64,000 bases of DNA. Source: Colius striatus (taxonomy: Eukaryota > Chordata > Aves > Coliiformes > Coliidae). Numbering within the stretch: the stretch's first letter is position 1; each line of letters starts with the position of its first letter. Below the pieces are notes generated by a model that was not told the origin of the DNA, searched no databases, and saw only the letters and a list, made by a program, of their open reading frames with translations. The stretch spans positions 18,367,895 to 18,431,894 of the forward strand of contig NC_084767.1 of NCBI RefSeq assembly GCF_028858725.1. Reading direction: 5' to 3'. Positions 49,901 through 62,475 of the stretch are shown piece by piece. The position numbers and the translations under genes were made by a program.

Positions 49901-52900
49901 ATACCAACTGGTACTGCAAGACAACAGGGCATTTTCCCCCTGCCAAACAGTTATTTTATTGTGCATTCTCGGGTGTGCACAGCAGAATCATCTTCTGCTG
50001 CAGCTATTAAAAATAAAGTGTAAATAGTTCAGCATTGTGTGCGTTTAATGAAAATCTGAGGTGAAAGAAGTTCCAACAAAAATGGTTTCTGATGCACACA
50101 AATAGTTGTTGGAAATAAAGACTTTTCAAAACATCACAGAATTATCTAGTATAGCAGAAGGGCATTGTGGGGGGAAGTCTTCTTTCCTTCCTTTATACTG
50201 TGTAATTCTGGAGATGTTTAGATAGGTTCTTCAATCCTCAAATCCACATATAGAACTGACTTGTGTTTTCCACCTCCTCTTCAAAGCACGAAGGACAATA
50301 CAAGGCACAGTGACACGCAGCACCTATCTTAGCGTGACACATGAGTGTTTCCGGTACACAGTAAAGCAAACTTTGCCCATGAAAAACAGCACCCATGTTA
50401 CAACTGAGCTACTACTGTCAAGAATTCCTAATGTGATAAAAAAGTGACTGTTTCACAGTGCTAGATAGTACAAAAACAAGATTTATCAACCGCAAAGTTT
50501 GGTTAGGTAACTTGATGGTGAATCAAGGCTTTTTATTTTTGAGATCACAGATATGTAATAGATGATACAACGAAGAGAAGAAAAAAGAAGACATATTAAA
50601 GTCAAGGCTGACTGCAAGGACTCTGTTGCCATGAAGACATCGTAGAGGGAATTGTGTTAGCTTCACCAGCACTGTCAACTCTAATATTAATAATAAACCC
50701 TTGGATGACTCCTGATGTAAAAAGAATACTTTTGTTAAAGGAATTTCAATATTTTATTTTTTCTTTTTTTTAACATAGACAAACATTGAATTCCCTGTAT
50801 CTGTCTTCAGCATAAAGAGTCTTTAAGGCTTTTATTTTCATGCTCTTTGTAACAATATTAAGGGCTATGGCAGTTTTCTTCTTTCCCCATAAGTGAAAAT
50901 CAAGAATCTCAATGCAGTATTTCAGGAGATATTAAAAAAACCAAATCTGCAAGGTGCATAAACAGACTGCTAGTGTACTCTAGTTAGGCCTGACATGCCA
51001 TGTGATTTCTGCACCAACACTGAGTAAACATATCTAAATAAGCATTTTTATCAGGCAGATTTATCAAGAAATAAATAACTTTTTACAAGCTAAAAGACTA
51101 GAATGTAAACAGCTGCATTTTTTAACCTGTGAGCAGTTCTGGGGTAGGTGAGTGGGCCTGGGTGATGCTGTTGCCTAGGCTCTCAGGAGGCAGCAGGTCC
51201 CTGCTTTCTCCTGGGCTGAGCCCGGAAGCCCACCACCCTAGTAGCAGGCAAGCCAGGATGACCCCTGGGGGAGATTTCAGCCTGGAAATACTGAACCACA
51301 GAGAATACTACCTACCTTCAATGCCAGGCCATGCTGGCAATAAAACCGCTTGCTATAGACCCAGGCATCTGCTGCACAGCCCAGCATGTCCCACATGCTA
51401 CCTGGGAGCCCACCACCGTGCCAAGGTGGAGCGAGCCATCTGCTTACACTGATTAAAACATCCTGTAATACTTGTTTAGTGAGTTTTATAAGGGGAAAAA
51501 ATATTGCCTTGGTGGTGAAAGTCAGACAGCACGAGCAGGCAGCGCAGAGATTTGAGCATTCCTTGGCTGTAGTCCATGACTGTGTAATTGATTAAGGTGG
51601 CTGCACTTGTGACTGAGTGATAATTGAGAGCCCAATAAATCTCCACACAAGTATTTGCCACTCAGAGATGGAAAGCAATTGTTATGGATCCTTCATAACA
51701 CACTGTTAGCCAAAGAACTACAACTACTATTAAAGATATCAGGAATTCCCCCAGACCACTTTGAAGAGATTACCGTACTTCCTTGCCCAACATTCACATT
51801 TTCAGTTGAATTACCAGCAGTGACAAATGCACAAAAGCTACAACTTCAAGCTTTCAGCTAAGTCATCCCCAGCACAAACTCAAATCATTCAAATTTCTCA
51901 AGCTTTTGTCTAGTACTTCAAAGTTTCTTTTCCCCCTTACCCCAGGTTGCATTGTCTGCACAGACTGCATTGCTTGAACTGAGGTTTACATGATCTTTTT
52001 TCCCCGGGGTAAAAAAAAAAAATAATAAAGCAAAGCTGCAGCTGTTCAGGGTTCCTTGGAGGAGGAAGACAGATGTAAGTAGTTACTCTCCAAAGATTCA
52101 CAATGATCAGTGCCTGAGCAGCATTTTACTCTGTCCCTCATGTGACTTTAATTAGGTGTTGATTCACTCAGTCATGAGACACAAGGAAACAGGGCTGCAA
52201 GCCCTAACGTCAAAGAAAAAGTAATGCCTGTTCTGCCAGTTTCTGTATTAGCAAAGCACAAAGGGGACATCCAGTTCTGAGAAGCAAAGCTCGTGTTTCC
52301 TTGCCCATATGGCAAACCATCAAATCACTTCAACCTTTCTGTATGAAAAAAAAAGAGATATTAATTACTTCAGAGCAAGATGCTGGTGAACTCCTGGATC
52401 ATTCTCTGCCATCGGAGCTGAGCCCAGCTCGAGCTCTCCCAGCTGAGCAGGGTGTGCCCTTCCAGCTGGAAACCCAGGTCCAAGCTGCTTCAGGACACCA
52501 TGCTTTCTGCTGGGGTTGGTTGGTTTGTTTGCTTTTGAACAAAAGAATACAAGCTATTTTTATTCCAGGTTGTTAACTGAATTTCTTAGCCTTCTTATTA
52601 CAAAAAAGCTTTTCTGTTATGGGGTCTGGTTGCCCTAGCAACAGGGTTTTAAAAATATCAAAGAAATTTTCAGCACATGCTAAACCAATTTCACAAACTG
52701 TGTATAGGACAAGCTGGCAGACATTTAGATGTACTCGGTTCAACCAAGGTTTGATGCAGGGATAATCCCAAAATACTGCTTTCAGTCTAAAGCCTGGTGT
52801 TGCAGAGGACTACAGCGAACTCCAGCTTGCTGTGTTACCAGGTCATTTGTCAAGACAGTCACATAAAATTAACAGATAATCCTTTTTCCCCCCAAAAGTG

Positions 52901-54786
52901 ACATTTAAACTCAGTGTGTTGCTGAAATGCCTTAAACGCCAAAAGCGTTTTTTTTGGGGGGGTTTTTTTGCCTGGAGAATACTACCTTAAACCTTTGACT
53001 TGGGGTGTTCTAACCATTGTATGTTTGTAGTCTTACTTTCCTCATTTGTGTAGATTTTACTCCAGGAAAAAAAAAAAAAAAGGACTCTGGATCAGTAATG
53101 TATTTAAAACACATGCCTAATGCTAAGCACATGAGTGGTTTTGTTGGGAGCAATAAAACTACTTACATACTTAAAGTAAAGCACATGGCTTAACCAGAGT
53201 GCTGACTCAGACTTGGTCCCCCCTCGGATTTCACCAAAACCTTGTATCAGTTACATGAGAACAACTGCAAACTAAAGACAGAGGATGATTGTATGAAAAA
53301 GTACAACAAAATAATATCTATGGAATGAAATCCCAGTCTGGCCTAGCCATACGTGATGCTCCTTTATACCAATATCCTGAGTGCTAATGATAGCTACTCC
53401 CCACTAACCATAAGCTGTCTGACAGAACTGCGTTTGGCACTTGCTCTCAGTATCCTCCTCCTCTACCTTCACAAGTCCAATGTGATACATGGCCCAGTTC
53501 TGCAACTTTTCTGCAGGAAGAAGAGTTCCTTGCTTCAGTGACAGCTCTGCACCTCAGAGCCTTTAACCAATCCCCTTAGTTAACTCTCAAAACTGCCAAG
53601 TGTTTCAAGGCTACTGCCAGGCTCTGAACCAGAAACAATTAGGAAGACTTTTGTAGATCCGCAATATTTATGAACATCTAGGTGGATGGGACCTATCCTA
53701 CAACAGCTTTTCAGGAGGGAAGACTTTCTAACTTGGCTCCAAGCTGTGGACTGAACATCCCTCCCTTACTAGCTCTACAAGTTGAACGGGCCCTTACTCA
53801 ATTTGCGGAACAGCTGACATCTTGATTTGCACAGATATTTCAAGGGCCCCAAAACTACTGTGAGGAGCCTAGACTGCTCAATTCTCAAAGGCAAGAGTCA
53901 TGCTGCTCAACTGTTTTCCAAATTAAGCATGCAAAGGTGACCTGAAACTATTTCAGGTAAATCTATATGGAGCAGACACTAAAGACATTGCTTGACTTGA
54001 CTTATGTAACTCATAAGGACATGAGGACAAATAGATGCTTGAACAAGATGCATGGCCATACTACTTCATTTAATGGAACAGCCTGGCACCAAACAAACAA
54101 ATGCACTAAAACTGCCAGGTTTTTCTGAATACTTTGGTTTCCCAAAGCAGAAGAGCACCTACACATGCCTTTTGCGGTCAGCCAGCTAGTGGTTCCTCTA
54201 TTTTAAAGGAGCTACTCAATCTTTAAACCGAGCTTAACAAAGTGCTCTACTGGGTTTGCAACAGCTTTGCGCACTGCCACGCTGAACTCTCTACTCAGAT
54301 TTTCTGCTGTCCCCTTCTGTTTTGCAAGTCTCACTACAAGCTCATAGTTGTTAGTTTCTAAGAATGGCAGGAATGGAAAATACAGTCTGGGACTGGTCAT
54401 TGCCCTGTGATGATTACACAAAATAAGCTTTTCAACACAACTATCCATCTAGAGGGATTTTTCCACTGCAGAACAGCTCAACTGATGATCTTACTGAAAA
54501 CTCCACAAGACAGCTCCGAGCATCAGCTGAAAACAGCCCCTCTGTATCCACATAGTTTTTCTTACTGTTAAAATCTTGGTCTGTGATTAAAAAATTGGAG
54601 GTTCCTCTTAGTGTGCCCTCCCTGAGTATGAGCACCGAAACTCAATCCAAACACCTTCCTTATCATGGGACTGAGCTGTATCACACAGTCCAAACTAGCT
54701 CTGCCTCACAGCTCACAGAATCAACAGAAACACACGATAAAACCTGCATTGTTCCACTGGGAGAGGTTGTACTTAATCAAGACGTG

Positions 54787-54808
54787 TATATATATATATA
54801 TATATATA
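54787..54808 (+). repeat. (TA)11 microsatellite
   Basis: Perfect TA dinucleotide run. Confidence 0.95.
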
Positions 54809-56302
54809 ATGTAGTGTATGTTCAATAACTCATTTTTGCTGGTGGTAATGGATTTGATGAGAAGGTAATTCCAGACACTCCCAGCCAACACGGCTTGCCA
54901 AGAGACGTGGCTGGGGCAACTTCTGCCTGTCTCCTAGATGGACTCTCCTGGCTTTGCAGCAGAACGAGTCCTTATACCAACCAAGCTCAGCATCAGCTCT
55001 TGCATCTTCTGTAGTTCATGCACTACAGTATAACAGGAACAGAATCACACATTTATTGTTTCCTCTCATTTCTATGGAGTGGCAGACTAAGCTTTGCTTT
55101 TTCCTTCAGAAGTGTTTTCTTGCCTCATCTTTTTTTTCTCCCTATTCAGACCATCCACAGGAGCATCTGTAAGATGTGGGGACTGGAAGAAGCCTAGTGG
55201 TGCAGGTATCCTGCTGGGAACCAGTAACAGCACCACATAAAGCTATTTATTCTGCTGCATCAACAGGAAAGAAAGGCTCACGTGCTGGACAGCAATAGCT
55301 GTCAATGCCACCAGGGCATTTTGGACTGGGTTGTTTGGTTGGAATTTTTCCTTTCTGAAAGGAGTTGTTGGCAAAGTAATCCCTCACTTGGCTCTTTTTT
55401 CCCTTTCCCCTTCTCATGCTAGCGCATGTCATTTAAAGTGACACAGCAGTAACCCCAAACAGGATGTATCCTGCTGCTTATGGCAGGAGGAGGAGGGGAC
55501 CCACAGCACTCAGGGGAAATCTTCAGAAAGGAGGGGCAATATTGCAGGTCTCATATAGGACAAAACTAAGAAGAGAACAGAAAAGTGGAAGGGAAAGTGA
55601 GCTGGGCTTTAACACTTTCCTTCCTCTGTTTTATGTGTGTGTGCATGTGTGTAAATACTAGTCTCCAAAGCAGAGCACCGAACAAGAGGGACAGTGATGA
55701 TGAGCAAAAGCATTATGAGAAGCAGGGAATACCAAGCAGAAAGAATTCTGTAAAATGTATGCATTAAACCACAACAGTACCATCCAACTGCTTCCAACTA
55801 TACTTGCATCTTTCTGAACGCAGGGCAACTCCAAAATGCTACTTTATACTCATTACAACTCACTTGACACTCAGCATTTCCAGATGGACTTTTATTTTTT
55901 GTGCTTCACTGCTGACATCACTGATGTTAACCTTCAGCACAAGCCCACTCACTGCTTTCCCCTCTGCTCAGTGCCATCGTGCAGAAGGTCGAGGTCGACC
56001 CCCTCCTAGCCCTGGCTCTGCTCTCCAGGAGCAGACACACAAGTGGGGGCTCCAGCTGCTCCAGGGCTGCATGCCTGGCACTGAGAAACACAAGGAACAA
56101 TCTTTTTCTTATATACAAGGCAAGTCAAAGAAAGCCAAGACTATAGCTCTCAGAAGTCTCTCCATCTCTTCTGTTGCCAGTATCTTAGCTTATAGTTATA
56201 CAGCATCTATTACTCTCCTAAATCCCCACAGAGGTGCACCAATACAGGTGCACATACACTCAGAGCCACAACAGCAAATGAAGGCACCTGGGTAGATTCT
56301 GA

Positions 56303-56348
56303 AATATGCATATATATGTATACACACACACACAGATAGAGAGAGAGG
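56303..56348 (+). repeat. compound AT/CA/GA microsatellite
   Basis: ATATGCATATATATG grading into (CA)n and then (GA)n. Confidence 0.9.
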
Positions 56349-58581
56349 CTATAGAGATCTGAGAGTTGGGTCTGTCTTGCTGTTAGCATTTCCTTTCTTC
56401 TGGAATAAATAGCTCTTAGCACAGCTCAAGGCTGTGGCATGCAAAAGCCTTCAAACCTCACTGAGTTATGCTGAGATGCTCAGCATTTTACAGGACTGTG
56501 CCATTTTCTATTTGCCTTCATTTCTAAATTTATTTTTATTTAAAAAAAATTATATAGAAATAGTCTCTTGTCAAATCCCTGTTTCCTGTATTTATTATTT
56601 TCCCTCTCTTTCTCTATCCATACAGTTGAGAAAAACTGTCATTAGAGAATTTTAATTTACCTTGCATGGGTTTTGTTTTCCCCATGTAGGCGTAAACTAA
56701 TATCATCTCCTGAGTGTAATTTAGCTGATTTGTCCTGCAAGCTACTAACAGAAAAGAGCAACTTTAAAGGAATATATACCAAATACAGGTGGGAAAAAAA
56801 CCAAACAAAAACCTGAAATCCAAACCACCAACCTGGTGTCTTACATTCTGACCCCAACATGAAAAAAAAGTCTTTCACAACACAAAAATACAAGATATCT
56901 AGCAGTTCTGTGAGCATTCTTCAACGGACAAGGAAAATCTGATGACATTTTAAACTAGATATGTTTTCAGACTAACAAAAGTAATTCATTTGACGATAAC
57001 TGCACATAAGATACTATGAAAAAAACTACTGAAATTTAAGGCAGGTAAATTAAATCAGTCTTACACCAGAGTGATATTTTTGCTTATCTGAAATGGAAAG
57101 TTTTATAGACATTTCTGTATTTATAAAGATAGAATCCTCCTACAGTCTCGTAAGAATATGTTTTAAGTTGCTTTGATTTTTATTTCTAAAAAAAATTTCT
57201 CAACTTTTCAATTATGTCAGTTTTGGAAAAAAGAGGTCACAAGTTCACAATTAGCACCTCTTTTATGACTAGAAAATACATATAGTCAAGAAATCAACAT
57301 GCTCGTTTTCACTGCTTCTTAGCTGTCCATGCTGTCAATAGAACAATTTCCTTTTCTATTAAGAAAGTAGAGTAATTTCCAGTAACTCATAGCAGTTGAA
57401 ATGTTTAAGTACTAAAAAAAAATCCCAACCCAACCACCTTTTTCTGTCTATATAAGTTATATATCAGAGTTTGGGCTGCCTTTAAATAGAAACACAGTTA
57501 GCACTGTAAGCCAATTCACTGTCCTAACATTTGAGGCATTTTTTTAACTCTGTCTTTGGGGGTAATACTATTATTTTTCCTGTAGTAACAAGAAAATTCT
57601 GGCAGACTTCCTCCATAACAGCTTCTCAGACGTTCAGATAATATCATTCAACTAGAACAAGCTTCTGAGAAGGAGAGCATACTCCCCCATGTTTTGCAGC
57701 CTCTGTTCTCTCACATACAACCAGAGAGCATCTCGTCTGCACCTATTTTTTATGCACAGCAGGACTAACATTGTTTTTCTACCAATTTCTGGTATTGTTT
57801 CATGAGAAAGAGTAAACACATCATTCAGCCGACTCTCCAAATGGCAAGAACATTTTCAGGGGGAGGACATGGCAAAAAAAGAAAAATCCCAACCCAACGA
57901 GAATCTCATTCCCGTGTGACAGTTCATTTCTCAGCTAACTGCTCACATGCTCTTCCTGCTGACTTACCATCCTCTTTCATAATTACCCCCAAAGATGGCA
58001 AATATAGTGCTGAGTCCACAGTCTTTAGAGGTCTGTTTTTGCCTTGGGACCAAGCTGCACAAGGAATGCAGGAGGCAAAAGAAATGTAGGTTTGTAGTAG
58101 ACTGTGTATTTCAGTACCAGCTAGAAAGAATAATTCAGCAGAGATTTTGATATTCTGGTAGTCACAGTAGTCCAGGACTGGCCTTTCTTGTGGTCACACT
58201 ATAGCTGTTCTCCCAACAAACTATGAAGCCACGTGTCTTCTTCCATATTCTTTCTGTCCCCATCTCTTCTGGCCCACCAGAAAGAGCAACATAATGAGGT
58301 ATAGCCAAAACAGAGTTCCATAGGCACTAATGGGCAGGAGTGATCCAATAGCCCATGCAGCATTTTCACTAAAGCATCAGAAACTCAGCTCGCCTGGACT
58401 CTCAGGTTCACCACTACACACAACTGAAAGAGATAAAAATATTCAGAAATCACTAAGAGGGAAAGCATGAGACCAATCACAGCACTGCCACCATTTCCAC
58501 AGGTACCTAGACTAAAATAAAAACCAAAGAAAGCATATAGCAAGGCAACTGCTCCTATGGGCGATGCACAAACAAACTACA

Positions 58582-58602
58582 TTCTTTCTTTCTTTCTTTC
58601 TC
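58582..58602 (+). repeat. (TTTC)n microsatellite
   Basis: About five TTTC units, pyrimidine-rich on the plus strand. Confidence 0.9.
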
Positions 58603-61368
58603 TAGAAGTGGAAAATGACACAGGAACTAGGGTGAAGATAATGCTGTGGCTTATACAGGCCCAATGCCAGGACCTAAAAGTCAGGGCTGAATTGAGCTCA
58701 AAGTTTCTTCTTTTATCAAATAAAACAGATGGCAGAGAACTGTAACTTGGCTCTGTTTCTTTCCAGTTATATATCACACAAACTGAAAGGGTAGAGGGTT
58801 TGTGATACTATTAGAAGTTTTATGTTTTGTTGACATTTTGGCTGGAACAAGGGAAAAGACATTTGAAGACACTGTTAACAAGGCATATGTAGATCTGGAG
58901 GAGTATCAAATACCAGGAACAGAGAGGGCACGAACAGTACCTATAGTAAATACAATTGTTTTGGTGACTTATTTTACTCATTTTAGGCCAAAATCACTGC
59001 TGATTATGTGGAACATCCTGGAGAAACAGTGCAGGATCAGTGGCATATGATGGATTATTTCCACGCTTCAAGATCACTGCTTTCAGCAAAGGACCTGCCT
59101 TCCAGGTCTGCGCTCACGTCACAGTGTGTTGTTGGGTTGTTCCCTTGTCCAGGCTGAAGGCAATGGGGTCTACAGCCAAGTTTCTAGTTAAAAAGTGACT
59201 CTGGCAACACTACAAAGAGCCCCTCACCCCTACAACTTGGGGGTTTCTCCCAACGCCATGGTTTCAAAGATAATACATAAACTGGAGGACACATAGATTA
59301 TCATTCCAAAAGCATCAGGCAAAACTGTTTAAAATACAGAGCTTTTACATGTAGTCAAAGTGATGAAGTCCAAATGTTTAATCACTTGGGAAGGTCTATG
59401 AAATTACTTTTTCAGAAAAGACAGAAAATTTTGTGCAAACATCCCATACTTGCGGATGCCTGCTACATGCACACACTGCTAATATTCTATATGTAGTTTG
59501 TGTAGTATTTCATGTTGACGTGTTTGTATTTCATGTTCAAACAAGTTTCTCTGTAGCATGTTGTATTCTGAATAACAGTATCTGCAGAAGCTATTGGTTT
59601 CAGAAAAGAAAAAGGTTGTTATTTCTCACTCAATGTGCAGAATTATCTCAAAAGCTTCAGTTGAGAACTAAGCAAGGGCACAATGCATTTTTGTAAAAGT
59701 AAACAAATCCTTTTAGAAGTAGGTGATTAATCCTACCCATTTTGAATGTAATCATGATGGCCACCTTCCTTGGGCACAATGAATCACATGTGTATTTTGT
59801 GCAAACGATTTTTTTCAAAGGAGTATTTCCCAGATAGGAATTCTGTTACTCCTCAGGTGGAGTACTTGGTGCATTAGCAAGTCATTTACAGATGAATAAA
59901 ATTACTTCCTGTTTTTAATGGGCATAGCTGTTTTTCCCTCCAGCAGATATTTTATACCTTAAAGTTCTCTATCTATACCACAGATGCAAAATCTTTCAAG
60001 TCCTCAGAGACAAATTGAGCTCTTGGCCAACTCTGGAAGCCTAGCACAACCACGCTGGGGATTCACTGCAGAGCAACTGAGCTCTGCATTTTTCCTAACG
60101 TTACTCACAAACATGTGATCCTGCAGACATTCTGCTCCAGATGTAGCAATAGGAGGGAACACAGCCTCTGAGCATGAAACCACCGTGTGCGTTACTTTCC
60201 ACTCGTAAAACAGGCTTCTAAAGTGGTCACCTCCAGCATTCAGCCAAAATTACAACACAAGTTTCAGGCTCCAAGTCACACTGGACCAGTTTATTCCAGA
60301 ACAGAAGCCTGAATTTATCCAAGCTGTCACTATGAGCATACGCTAACTTAGAAGCATACACACAGCAAAGGATAAAGCCCATTGAAAGCACAAGGATGAG
60401 CCATCAGTCAACCAAAGAGAGCAAGGTTTACAACTTGAATCACGTAAACACACCTTCAGTCACCAGAAAATGAATAATGGAATTCTTTCAGAATAGAAGA
60501 CCTCACAGTGGACAAAGAGGTAAATACAACCCGCACTCTTGGCATGTCTTCATACCCCTATGACCTCATCTAGAGAAAAAGGGGGGGAAAAAAAGTACCT
60601 TTACATTTACAGGAGCAACTTCTTGCAACATTTGTCAGCATAACTCTAGCATAAAGAAGCATTTTCACTCTAGTATACCCACACAGACATTTTTAGACAC
60701 ACAGAATCCATGGCAAGATGTCAGTACAGTCTTTCTCTCACAATGGAGACAATGGGTCAGCTCATCCTGTCTCCACAGAACATGCATGGGAGAACAGTCA
60801 GTCTGAATACCATTGGGTCATACCCATGAGGAAGAGGACAGTGAGCATCCATTCTGTCCAGTGAGAATACTGCTACACTTGCTTTACTAGCACATACGAT
60901 TGGACATCCAAGAAAAATTCAAAGTAAAATCAAAGAATTGACTTGATCAGCTGGCAAGATCCAAACCAGTACCACAGCCTGAAAGCCTAACAAGCAGAGA
61001 GCCCACTGGTAAAAAAGCACCATGTGACTCACTCATGCCAGCCTCTTCTCCAAAAGATTTCTAACTTAGAGGAAGAGTTGAAATGCTGCAAGTGGAACCA
61101 AGAAAGTGACTGTTCCAAGGGCAGCGTAGCAAGGCAAAGGATCACAGGCCACACTCAGACAACCTGTGCCATCCCATGAGGAAGAAGGGATGATGCAGGC
61201 CAGGAGGAAGCAAAGCACACACTGATGGCACCAACCTCATAATGTCCAGTAAAGGCAATGTGACCTCATGATACCAAGTCCTCAAGGCACTGCAAGATCC
61301 CAACCAATATGGGAGATGTCAGGATGAAAGGCAGTAAGGGTGACCCCTAACCTCTGTCTTGGCTCTTT

Positions 61369-62475
61369 TTGTATCTTTACCTCCTTCTAAAAAAAAAAAA
61401 AAGTAATGAAAAAAGTGATCAGAGGGCTTTTCAACTCCACTATTCATGTTCTCTCTTCCATGGAAGAGAGCACCGAGCACTGCACACCAAGCACATGGGG
61501 ATTCTGATCCAACTGGAATCTTTTGGATCCGATAACAATAGGAGTAAATAACAACCACTGGCTGGACCGACTGCAGCTCCCTTAGGCACTGTACAGACCC
61601 AGCTTTCAGCATTGCCTTATTCAGAGCTAGCATTTCATTCTAAAGGACATGCTGCATCTTTTAGAATCAACACTTGCCTACTTGGACACCTACAGAGTGG
61701 TGCCAAAGAAGGGTTGGAGTGCTATCCCTCTTCAGAAATTGTCAAGACTTTCTCCATGCCCCCAAGATGCTTACTGGAACCTATTAATTTCCGTGTCTCT
61801 GCTTCCAAGACGGAAGTTGATTTAAAGCCCTGTAAGGTACATAAAAACTCAGATGACAGGAAATGCAAAACAGAATTTGGCAAAAAGGCATACTTCAGAA
61901 AACAGTAATATATTTCAAAATTCAGGTCAAAGTCATCATATCATCAGAGAAAACTGTGCATAAATCCAAGTGAAATAATTATTAAAACTCGCTACTCTCA
62001 AGCTGATGAATACAAGCAAACAGCCAAAAACTCTTCCAGTGATATTACAGAAAATATGGACTTCTTAATAAAAAACAAAACTTAAGGGACATTACAGGGC
62101 AGAAATCAGCTTAACAAAAACATATGAACATTTCAGATGTTCAAGAATGTGAACAGTCTTTTAAAATTATGGGATGAAGCTTTTCAAGTTCATCAGATAA
62201 CTGGAAATAATGAAAAGCTGGAGCTACTACAAAGCAAAGCCCCGCTAAAACTCTTTCCGAAGATAGACTATAAGGTGGTGAAATTCCAGGAATTTTACAA
62301 CTATTGTAGAAAGATTTGCAGAATGCTAAGAGTGAAGAAATATCAAACCACTGTTATTAATAGCAGGTTTTGGTCAGATTGGCTTGATGTTGAGGAACAG
62401 CTTTCAAAAGCCTTGTGCAGTGCTGATAGGATAAGAAATTCTCTAGCTGTATTGCTCACTGACATGGCTTGGTAA
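61369..62475 (+). other. unidentified coding-like region, possible terminal exon 62137-62475
   Basis: Family not recognised. The plus-strand frame of 62137-62475 is open for 113 codons to a TAA. It reads like a folded helical protein (for example SLLKLWDEAFQVHQITG, YNYCRKICRMLRVKKYQTT and FWSDWLDVEEQLSKALCSAD). It follows a TTTCAG acceptor-like site with a CTTAAC branch-point-like motif, though the polypyrimidine tract is weak. The same frame is open at 61369-61551 and 61552-61908 with one TAA between. A donor-like AAG followed by GTACAT at 61836-61837 would join the second piece to 62137 in phase. A coding-like frame at 61913-62083 lies in a different phase. AATAAA occurs at 62985-62990. It may be a real terminal exon, a decayed retrocopy, or chance. 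Confidence 0.3.

Larger units (their letters stand above)
46340..61368. other. non-coding stretch: FNIP1 intron 1 or upstream DNA
   Basis: 15 kb with no confidently recognised exon. It holds the CR1 scrap at 46947, CA-rich runs near 48991-49022, a (TA)11 microsatellite at 54787-54808, a mixed AT/CA/GA microsatellite at 56303-56348 and a (TTTC)n run at 58582-58602. Poly(A) or poly(T) runs occur near 49509, 50755 and 53067. A weak minus-strand coding-like segment at 54212-54380 is treated as a finding. Confidence 0.6.

Noticed and set aside
55804..56295. Plus 163-codon open frame
   Set aside because: No domain or splice support and low conservation-like signal. Treated as incidental.
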